64,000 nt of DNA from Acidobacteriota bacterium (GTDB lineage: Bacteria > Acidobacteriota > Terriglobia > Bryobacterales > Bryobacteraceae): positions 310,001 to 374,000 of the forward strand of contig JAKOTR010000053.1 in NCBI GenBank assembly GCA_029776225.1, written 5' to 3'. The position numbers and the translations under genes were made by a program. Below the pieces are notes generated by a model, which worked only from the letters and a program-made list of their open reading frames with translations, did no database searches and was not told where the DNA came from. Of the stretch, positions 34,258 through 41,126 are shown piece after piece (position 1 is the first letter of the stretch; the number at the start of each line of letters is the position of its first letter).

Positions 34258-35490
34258 GTGACACCCGAAGAGCAGGAGGCCATACGCGCCCAGTTGGAGC
34301 GCATCCTCGCAACCCCGCAATTCAGGATCAGCCGCCGGTATCCCAATTTCCTGCGTCACGTAGTGACTCGCGCGCTTGAGGGGCGCACCGAAGAACTCAA
34401 AGAGAGAACGCTAGGGGTTGAGGTCTTCGGGCGGGATCCGTCCTATGACACGAGCGCCGACCCGGTTGTTCGCATGACGGCGGGGCAGGTGCGGCGGCGC
34501 CTCGCCCAATACTACGAGGAACCGGGGCACGAAAACGAAATTCGCATCGAGCTGCCGGTTGGTTCCTACGTGCCGGAGTTTCGTAAGCCGCCGGCGCCGG
34601 CCGAGCCCGAGGCAGCCCCTGCCGCGCCGCCACCGCAGAAACCGGAGAATGCCCGCGCTGAAGAGACTGTTTCTGATGACGCCACCGCGCCGCCGGTTGC
34701 GGCTCGCCGGCAGCCCGGCATCTGGAAGCGGTTCGGAATTCTGCCATACGTTGCCGCCGGAATCGCCCTGGTGGCGGCCGGCCTGCTCCTGGTTGACGCA
34801 TGGAAGGATAGCCCGCTGGAGGAATTTTGGCAGCCCGTGTGGCAATCGTCCGACTCCGTGCTGATCTGCGTCGGAGGAGGACTGCCCAGAGCCGTCTCGC
34901 AGAACGATCCTGAGAAGCCGCCCAGCATACTCGATATCATTCGCCAGCACAGAGTGGCGTGGGCCGATGCGCTGACTCTCGCCGACCTGGCGAGCTTTCT
35001 CCGCGCCAATGGAAAAACGCCGATTCCCCTCCGGGCGGGAGAGACCACGCTCGCGGAGTTAAGAAGACGTCCGGCGGTACTGATCGGCGGATACAACAAC
35101 GAGTGGATCCTCCGGTTCACGCGCTCTCTGCGCTTCCGGTACGCCTGGAGCCTGGACTCATCCATCTACTACATCGAGGACCAGCAGAACCCGGCCCAGC
35201 GATGGGCGATCGATGCTGAAGCCCCGCACTCCTCCTTCAACGAGGACTACGGCATCGTCACGCGATACTTTGAGCCAGCGACGCGGCAGTACATCGTAGT
35301 GGCCTCGGGAATCGCCTACTACGGCACCCTGGCCTCCCGCGAGTTCCTGACCGACGCGAGGTCCATGGCGCTGCTCGCGGCGGCTGCCCCCAAAGGCTGG
35401 CAAGCGAAGAACGTGCAAGCGGTGTTCTCCACCCGGATCATCAATGGGGAAACCGGGCCGCCCCGCATCCTGGCCGTCCATTGCTGGTGA
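34258..35490 (+). CDS. Membrane-anchored regulator-like protein of an acidobacterial family
   Basis: 410 residues from a GTG. Residues 1-105 form a cytoplasmic helical domain with the pattern L-E-R-I-L-A-T-P-Q-F...F-L-R-H-V-V...E-L-K-E-R-T-L-G-V-E-V-F-G-R-D-P-S-Y-D-T, which I recognise from many acidobacterial proteins of unknown function, often next to winged-helix or TPR parts. A Pro/Ala linker (about 107-150), one membrane helix (about 160-180) and a periplasmic domain of about 225 residues follow. The periplasmic part has I-L-R-F-T-R-S-L-R-F-R-Y-A-W-S and a Trp-rich start. The topology suggests transmembrane signalling by a one-component regulator. The ligand and DNA target are unknown. 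Confidence 0.65.
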   Translation: MTPEEQEAIRAQLERILATPQFRISRRYPNFLRHVVTRALEGRTEELKERTLGVEVFGRDPSYDTSADPVVRMTAGQVRRRLAQYYEEPGHENEIRIELPVGSYVPEFRKPPAPAEPEAAPAAPPPQKPENARAEETVSDDATAPPVAARRQPGIWKRFGILPYVAAGIALVAAGLLLVDAWKDSPLEEFWQPVWQSSDSVLICVGGGLPRAVSQNDPEKPPSILDIIRQHRVAWADALTLADLASFLRANGKTPIPLRAGETTLAELRRRPAVLIGGYNNEWILRFTRSLRFRYAWSLDSSIYYIEDQQNPAQRWAIDAEAPHSSFNEDYGIVTRYFEPATRQYIVVASGIAYYGTLASREFLTDARSMALLAAAAPKGWQAKNVQAVFSTRIINGETGPPRILAVHCW

Positions 35491-36190
35491 CAATCCCCCT
35501 AGCGTGGCGAAGGTCCATGCCATTATCGGAGTTGATACGGTAACAACTTTCTTGGAAACCCCTCTGGCTGCGAGGGAATTCTGTGGCGTTTGGAACAGGG
35601 AACTCTGCCCGGAGGCGGCGCTCGTCCCGAAAGTTGATGCTGATTTCAACACATCCACCCCTTCAAGAGCCCTGTGCGGACCTCGCCGGCGGCCATCGAA
35701 GGCACGCCAAATTGCGCCCGCGCCTGCCACGTAACAAAGACGTATTAACACCTGATAAGCCGCTTTTGGACAACAGATTGGCTGCGGATGATCCACTCCT
35801 GTCCCGCGGAAACACGGTTGCCCAGGCGACGGTAACAACGTACCGTAATCACCGCTCCGGGCCAGGAGCAGGGTGCTAAACTCCGATCTGGAACGGCGCG
35901 GATTGTGTCGTTTCAAAGAACGGCGGAACAGGCCTGCCCGAATCAGCCGGGAGGAGAACGCACCCTGAAGCGCTGTTTCCGGCAAAGAGCCATTCACTGC
36001 TTCTTTGGAAGTGGAAACAAACACAAGGGTTGGAAACCTGAGTGTTTCGGGTGTTAAGATCTGTGACTTGGTGTTTGGCGAGTTGAGTCGTGCGTTCCAC
36101 TAGTGCCAGTGGAATGCAGATGGAATATGCGACGGCCGGCGTCGCTGATGTCTGACGACGCCTTTGATCTCGAACGAACAAGAGGCCCCG
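35491..36190. other. 700-base intergenic region without a convincing gene
   Basis: No frame here has good coding character or a ribosome site. Visible structure: the 11-bp direct repeat ACGGTAACAAC at 35537-35547 and 35829-35839, the second inside CGGTA-N6-TACCG. There is also an imperfect inverted repeat GCGTTCCACT / AGTGGAATGC (36092-36101, 36108-36117; 9 of 10 pairs, 6-base loop) about 75 bases before the next gene, which may be an operator or leader hairpin. Confidence 0.5.
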
Positions 36191-37135
36191 ATGCCGAAGA
36201 CGAGACGGAGTTTCCTGCAGACCACGGCCGCGCTCGGAGCCGGATTCAGCAGCGCGTCTTCCCTGTCATTCGCTCAGGTCCGGAGGGGAGCCAGGAACCC
36301 CATCGATGCCGTTCCGGATTCTGAGATTAAAGTCCCGAAGGTGAAATTCGGCAAGTATGAATTGAGCCGGTTCATGATCGGGTGCAACCCCTTCAACGGC
36401 ACCTCGCACCTCAATCGCACCTTCGACGGCGTGATGAGACAGTGGTACCGGTCGGGGAAAGTCGCCGAAGTGTTGAAGCGGTGCGAGAGTTTCGGCATCA
36501 ACTGCTTCAACTACGTCCATGCCGGACGCCTTTACGCCGAATGGGAACGCTACGTGGCGGAAGGCGGCAAGATGCACATCGTCGCTCAGGCATATCAGGA
36601 CGATCCGACCGAAATGGTGAAGACCATCAAGCCGGCGGGCGTCTGGGTGATAGGCGAACGCGTGGACACCGCGTATCGCCGCAACCAACTGAACACAATC
36701 CGCGACTACTGTAAGAAGCTGCGCGATTTGGGCGTCGAGATGGTCGGGGTCGGCAGCCATATCCCGGAAGTGCTCGCGCTGGTGGAGGAACAGGGCTGGG
36801 ACGTGGACTTCTACGCCGGCTGCGCCTACAACCGGCGGCGCACCCAGGAGGAACTCGAGCGGCTCATGTCGGGCGAACTCCCCGAAGATGTCCAGGAAGT
36901 GTATCTGCGGGGCGATCCGCCGCGGATGTACAAGGTCTTCCGGCAAACGAAAAAACCATGCGTCGCCTTCAAGATCCTGGCTGCCGGGCGGGTGAGCAAC
37001 ATCGAGGCTGCTTTCAAGCTGGCGTTCGACAGCATAAAGCCGATCGATTTGGTCTGCGTGGGCCTGTTTCCGTACTTAAAAGATGAGGTAAAAGAGAACG
37101 CTTACTGGACAATGCGTTACGGTTCCACATCCTGA
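36191..37135 (+). CDS. Tat-exported protein of unknown function, TIM-barrel-like
   Basis: 314 residues from the ATG at 36191, preceded by AGAGG. Textbook Tat signal K-T-R-R-S-F-L-Q-T-T-A-A-L-G-A-G-F. The mature part has repeating strand-helix units (F-M-I-G-C-N-P-F-N-G-T-S-H-L-N, then G-I-N-C-F-N-Y, I-V-A-Q-A-Y, G-V-W-V-I-G-E-R, V-E-M-V-G-V-G-S-H) consistent with a (beta/alpha)8 barrel. The C-terminal A-F-K-I-L-A-A-G-R-V and D-L-V-C-V-G-L-F-P resemble the last strands of aldo/keto-reductase-like or aldolase barrels, but I cannot place the family. Tat export suggests it folds, or binds a cofactor or metal, before export. Confidence 0.7.
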   Translation: MPKTRRSFLQTTAALGAGFSSASSLSFAQVRRGARNPIDAVPDSEIKVPKVKFGKYELSRFMIGCNPFNGTSHLNRTFDGVMRQWYRSGKVAEVLKRCESFGINCFNYVHAGRLYAEWERYVAEGGKMHIVAQAYQDDPTEMVKTIKPAGVWVIGERVDTAYRRNQLNTIRDYCKKLRDLGVEMVGVGSHIPEVLALVEEQGWDVDFYAGCAYNRRRTQEELERLMSGELPEDVQEVYLRGDPPRMYKVFRQTKKPCVAFKILAAGRVSNIEAAFKLAFDSIKPIDLVCVGLFPYLKDEVKENAYWTMRYGSTS

Positions 37136-37284
37136 TTGAAGACACAAGAGTCTGTGGCGGCACCGGGGAAGCTCGTGAACCCCTGGAATTGATGTTGAGC
37201 CCGCTCTGCCGCGGTAGTGAACGCCGCGAATTACTTCCCTGCTTCGACACCGCATGCCGCCGCAGCTCGCGAGTGGGATAGCAC

Positions 37285-37827
37285 ATGTCTACTGGTCGAA
37301 AAACTGTAAAGCGCCGCAAGTTCCTCAAGATCGGACTTGCGGCGAGTGCATCCGGACTGCTCATCTCCTGCGGGCGCACGGGAGGCGGTCCCCATTGGCG
37401 GTTCTTCACCGAAGAGGAAGCGCGCACCGTGGATGCCATCTGCGAGCAGATTATCCCGGCGGACGATTTCCCGGGCGCTTCGCAGGCCGGAGTGGTGAAC
37501 TTCATCGATCTGCAACTGACGAGGCACTACAAGAAACACCGCGCCGCCTATCGCAAGGGCGTCGCGAACGTCGAGGCCGTCAGCCGCGAGACCTTCGGCA
37601 AGCGCTTCACGGAGCTGGAGCCGCAACAGCAGATCGAGGTGCTGACCACGATCGAGGAGAAGGACCCGGCGTTCTTCGCGCTGATCCGCAATCACACCAT
37701 GCAGGGCTATTACGGCGATCCCCGCCACGGCGGCAATCGCGAGTGGGTGAGCTGGAAGATGCTGGCTCTGGCGTCGCCACCGGTGCGCGGGCGCGCACGC
37801 CTCGACAAGGAAAGCAGGGTGAGCTGA
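37285..37827 (+). CDS. Gluconate 2-dehydrogenase subunit 3-like Tat lipoprotein
   Basis: 180 residues. Tat motif K-R-R-K-F-L-K and lipobox L-I-S-C (Cys near residue 29), so a Tat-exported lipoprotein. The rest matches the gluconate-2-dehydrogenase subunit 3 family: F-F-T-E-E-E-A-R-T-V-D-A-I-C-E-Q-I-I-P-A-D-D-F-P-G-A and the C-terminal Y-Y-G-D-P-R-H-G-G-N. This small subunit is a chaperone/partner needed for export of the flavoprotein, which often lacks its own signal. Its stop overlaps the start of the GMC gene (TGATG). Confidence 0.9.
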   Translation: MSTGRKTVKRRKFLKIGLAASASGLLISCGRTGGGPHWRFFTEEEARTVDAICEQIIPADDFPGASQAGVVNFIDLQLTRHYKKHRAAYRKGVANVEAVSRETFGKRFTELEPQQQIEVLTTIEEKDPAFFALIRNHTMQGYYGDPRHGGNREWVSWKMLALASPPVRGRARLDKESRVS

Positions 37828-39482
37828 TGGCTTTAAAGCATGTCAATGCAGTCGTAGTGGGATCCGGCGCCGGGGGCGGCGTCGTCGCCAAAGAACTTGC
37901 CACGGCCGGCCTGAGTGTCGTGTTGCTGGAGCGCGGGAAATCCTACTCCGCCGCCGACTGCCGCAAGGACGACCTCAGAAACCAGCGGACCACCGTGCTG
38001 GGCAACGCATTCGGCCCGGATGACGAGCGGAACCCCCGCGTGCTGGTGGACGAGAAGGGCCGCGAGCGCATCGTGCTTGCCAGCGAAGGCGGCTACAGCA
38101 ACAACGCCGCCTGCGTGGGCGGAGGCACCTTCAGCTACGGCGCCATGGCGTGGCGGTTCATGGAGCAGGATTTCCGGATGAAGTCCATTTACGGAGCGGT
38201 GGAAGGAAGCACGCTCGAGGACTGGCCCATCACCTACTTCGACCTGGAGCCGTATTACGAAAAAGCCGAATGGGAGATGGGAGTTTCCGGAGACGATTCG
38301 GGGAACCCCTTCAAAGCCCCGCGGCGCAAGCCATTGCCGATGCCGCCCCTGCCGCCGAACCGGGAATTTGAAATCCTGGAGCCGGCGGCCAAAAGGCTTG
38401 GCCTGCACCCGTTCCATATCCCCATGCTGCGCAACTCGGTGCCTTACAACGGCAGGGGGGCGTGCATGCGCTGCCGCTGGTGCGTGGGTTTCGCCTGCGA
38501 AGTGGACGCCAGGACGGGGACACACAATTCGGTCATCCCGATGGCGCTGGCCACCGGCAACTGCGAACTCCGCACCGAGTGCATGGTCAGCGAGGTTATG
38601 GTGGACGACCACGGGCGGGCCCGCGGCGTCGTGTATTTCGATGAGAACGACCGGCGCCAGGAGCAGACCGCCGATCTCATCATCATCTGCTGCGGGGCGA
38701 TCGAGTCCGCGCGGCTTCTGCTGAACTCCAAGAGCAAGCTTTTCCCCAACGGCCTGGGCAACCGCTACGACTGGGTCGGAAGAAACCTGCAAGGGCACAC
38801 CTATTCCGGCGCGGTGGGCCTGTTCGACTTCGATACGTACGATGACGTCGGGCCCGGCGCCCAGATCGCCATCTGCGACTACAACCACGGAAACCCCGGC
38901 CTGGTGGGCGGCGCCATGCTGGCCAACGAGTTTATACGGCTACCCTATCACGTCGTCAATTATGCGCCGGCTTACGTGCCTTCCTGGGGCCTGGCTCACA
39001 AGGAGTGGATGCGGAATGCCTTCAAGCGAACCATTGTGGTCATAGGGCCGACTCAGGAGATCCCCATCTTCGACGCCAGAGTGCAGGTGGATCCGAAGGT
39101 GAAGGACCACTGGGGCATCCCGGTCGCGCGGCTGTCCGGCGGGAAGCACCCGCACACAATGGAGATCGCGCACGCCATGACCCAGAAGGCGGAGGCATGG
39201 CTGAAAGAGGCGGGCGCCAGGCGCACCTGGCGAAGGCAGCCCTCTCCGGGGTTGAGCGGCGGCCAGCACCAGGCGGGCACGTGCCGCATGGGCAACGATC
39301 CGAAGACTTCGGTGGTGGATAAATACTGCCGCATTCACGATGTGGATAACGTTTACGTCGTTGATGGAGGTGTGCACGTCACCAACGGCGGATTTAACCC
39401 GGTCTTGACGATTCTGGCGATCGCATACTACGCCTCCGATAACCTGATCAAGACCTGGAAAAACACGAAGGGCCGCGTATGA
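37827..39482 (+). CDS. GMC-family FAD dehydrogenase, large subunit (gluconate/sugar dehydrogenase-like)
   Basis: 551 residues from the ATG at 37827; a frame extending to 37254 merely overlaps the small-subunit gene and is rejected. N-terminal FAD Rossmann motif G-S-G-A-G-G-G (12-18), E-R-G-K near residue 36, and a GMC C-terminal block H-Q-A-G-T-C-R-M-G with the catalytic histidines, followed by N-V-Y-V-V-D-G-G and N-G-G-F-N-P-V. A C-x-x-C-x-x-C-x-x-x-C cluster (C-M-R-C-R-W-C-V-G-F-A-C, about residues 212-223) is reminiscent of the Fe-S-binding cysteines in FAD-glucose dehydrogenase alpha subunits. It has no signal peptide and is probably carried out with the Tat small subunit. Electrons likely go to the next gene's cytochrome. 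Confidence 0.9.
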   Translation: MALKHVNAVVVGSGAGGGVVAKELATAGLSVVLLERGKSYSAADCRKDDLRNQRTTVLGNAFGPDDERNPRVLVDEKGRERIVLASEGGYSNNAACVGGGTFSYGAMAWRFMEQDFRMKSIYGAVEGSTLEDWPITYFDLEPYYEKAEWEMGVSGDDSGNPFKAPRRKPLPMPPLPPNREFEILEPAAKRLGLHPFHIPMLRNSVPYNGRGACMRCRWCVGFACEVDARTGTHNSVIPMALATGNCELRTECMVSEVMVDDHGRARGVVYFDENDRRQEQTADLIIICCGAIESARLLLNSKSKLFPNGLGNRYDWVGRNLQGHTYSGAVGLFDFDTYDDVGPGAQIAICDYNHGNPGLVGGAMLANEFIRLPYHVVNYAPAYVPSWGLAHKEWMRNAFKRTIVVIGPTQEIPIFDARVQVDPKVKDHWGIPVARLSGGKHPHTMEIAHAMTQKAEAWLKEAGARRTWRRQPSPGLSGGQHQAGTCRMGNDPKTSVVDKYCRIHDVDNVYVVDGGVHVTNGGFNPVLTILAIAYYASDNLIKTWKNTKGRV

Positions 39483-40537
39483 AGAGAATTGCCGCTTTCG
39501 CCGGCGCCGGACTAATTGCCGCTATATTACTGGTTCCCGGAGCGACTTTGTATTACGAGTCTGGCGGAGGCGCCAACTGTACGAAGTGTCACGAGATGAA
39601 CTCTCAGTACGATTTCTGGCGCGCCTCCAGTCACCGGGGCATCGCCTGCTCCAAGTGCCACGGCGGAGCTTTCACGGCCGACGTCGGGTTCCACCTACAG
39701 AACGCCAGCAGGGTCTACTACCACCTGAAAGGGGATTTGCCGGAGCAGATCCGCATTCGTAACGCCGACGTGCCGGCCATCGTGGAGCGCTGCCGGAGCT
39801 GTCATCAGCAGGAATTCGCGCAATGGCAAGCGGGTCCGCACAGCGCCACCTACGCGCGCATCTTCACCGACAAAGAGCACAACACGGGCCGGCTCCTCAT
39901 GGACGACTGCCTGCGCTGCCACGGCATGCATTATGAAGGCGGCATACGGGACCTGGTGGCTCCTCTGGACCGGACGGGGCCGTGGCGGATCGTGCCTGCC
40001 GGACTGGCCGATCAACCCAGCATCCCCTGCCTGGCTTGTCACGCGATTCACCGCGAGGGGCCGATGCTCAAGAAAGTTGGCGTGGAGGGCCGCATAGCCG
40101 GACCGGAACAGGAGATTCACCGCCCGTCGCTGGCGTTTTATGATCGCCGGAGCGGGAAATCGATTCCGGTTGCCGATCTGCCGCTGCCCGTAATGCTGGA
40201 AGGCGACCGTCAGGTCAAGATGAGCACGGACCGCCGCCAGGCGCTGTGCTATCAGTGCCACGCGCCCGAAGCCGGGATGCAGGTGGGCAGCGGCGACGAC
40301 CGCACGCCCATCGGCGTACACGAAGGCATAAGCTGCCTGTCGTGCCACCAGAAGCACGGCCAGAAAACGCGGGCCTCATGTGCGGAGTGCCATCCAAAGA
40401 TGTCAAACTGTGGTTTGGACGTCGAAACGATGGACACCACTTTCCGGTCTCCGGAAAGCAAGAACAATATTCACTGGGTGAAGTGCGTAGATTGCCACCC
40501 GAAAGGTGTGCCAAGAAAGAAGGAGGGCAGACAATGA
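39479..40537 (+). CDS. Membrane-anchored nine-heme c-type cytochrome
   Basis: 352 residues with nine C-x-x-C-H heme sites (CTKCH, CSKCH, CRSCH, CLRCH, CLACH, CYQCH, CLSCH, CAECH, CVDCH) and no retained-only half motifs. One N-terminal membrane anchor (about 5-26), then a NapC/NrfH-like start: C-x-x-C-H-E-M...S-S-H-R-G-I-A-C-S-K-C-H. It overlaps both the GMC gene (ATGA) and the DUF2911 gene (ATGA). In gluconate-2-dehydrogenase-type enzymes this position is held by a three-heme subunit, so a nine-heme NapC-like chain is unusual. It probably moves electrons between the flavoprotein, the quinone pool and other periplasmic acceptors. Confidence 0.9.
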   Translation: MKRIAAFAGAGLIAAILLVPGATLYYESGGGANCTKCHEMNSQYDFWRASSHRGIACSKCHGGAFTADVGFHLQNASRVYYHLKGDLPEQIRIRNADVPAIVERCRSCHQQEFAQWQAGPHSATYARIFTDKEHNTGRLLMDDCLRCHGMHYEGGIRDLVAPLDRTGPWRIVPAGLADQPSIPCLACHAIHREGPMLKKVGVEGRIAGPEQEIHRPSLAFYDRRSGKSIPVADLPLPVMLEGDRQVKMSTDRRQALCYQCHAPEAGMQVGSGDDRTPIGVHEGISCLSCHQKHGQKTRASCAECHPKMSNCGLDVETMDTTFRSPESKNNIHWVKCVDCHPKGVPRKKEGRQ

Positions 40538-41022
40538 AATCCGTTATCCACTGTGCCGCCGCGCTGCTTCTCACGGCGGGCCTGGTTGCCGCCCAACCGG
40601 CGGGGCTGAAGGAAGCGTCGGTGACGATGAGCGGGAAGGTCATCAAGATCGAATACCCCGCGCTGCCATCCCAGGGCCAGATCGCAGGAAAACCCGCCTT
40701 CTTCCATACGGACTCGGATCTGGAAGTGCAGGGCCTGGCAGTTCCGAAGGGCGACTACACGCTTTTCGTGGAACCGGACGCCAACGAATGGCAACTCGTT
40801 TTCAGCAAGCAGCCGAAAGCGCAGGCCGCCAAGCTGAACCCGAAGATGGTGCTCGGGCGCGTGCCTATGGATATGAAAAAGAACGCCGCGCCGGCCGAAG
40901 CGCTTAAGGTGACGCTCACCAGCTTCGGCAAAGTGGCGGGCAAGCTCGAAGTGGCGTGGGGAAACACGATCGCGTCGGTTCCGTTCAGCCTCGATATTTT
41001 GAAACCGGCCCCGGAGTGGTAA
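40534..41022 (+). CDS. Secreted DUF2911-family protein
   Basis: 162 residues with the ATG overlapping the cytochrome stop and AGGAGGG before it. Signal peptide S-V-I-H-C-A-A-A-L-L-L-T-A-G-L-V-A-A-Q. The mature domain has the DUF2911 pattern: an N-terminal strand V-T-M-S-G-K-V-I-K-I-E-Y, then L-A-V-P-K-G-D-Y-T-L-F-V-E-P and W-Q-L-V-F-S-K-Q. The family is found in secreted proteins of Bacteroidetes and Acidobacteria without known function. Co-translation with the cytochrome suggests an accessory role in the dehydrogenase complex. Confidence 0.8.
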   Translation: MKSVIHCAAALLLTAGLVAAQPAGLKEASVTMSGKVIKIEYPALPSQGQIAGKPAFFHTDSDLEVQGLAVPKGDYTLFVEPDANEWQLVFSKQPKAQAAKLNPKMVLGRVPMDMKKNAAPAEALKVTLTSFGKVAGKLEVAWGNTIASVPFSLDILKPAPEW

Positions 41023-41047
41023 GGAGCCTTCGAGTTTCCTCCTAACA

Positions 41048-41085
41048 GGCCGCGCTGCGAAAAATCCGCCGCGTGCAGCGCGGCC
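41048..41085 (+). terminator. Strong hairpin after the dehydrogenase operon
   Basis: GGCCGCGCTGC (41048-41058) and GCAGCGCGGCC (41075-41085) form a perfect 11-bp GC-rich stem with a 16-base loop. The following GTCTTCCCCC is only weakly T-rich, so it may be a rho-independent terminator with a poor tract or an attenuator before the glycosidase gene. Confidence 0.5.
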
Positions 41086-41126
41086 GTCTTCCCCCGAGTA
41101 TCGCGGCATTCGAGTATCACTTGCCC

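Noticed and set aside
34034-34261. A 75-codon plus-strand frame before the membrane-regulator gene
   Set aside because: It contains the promoter and operator palindrome of the next gene and has no ribosome site.
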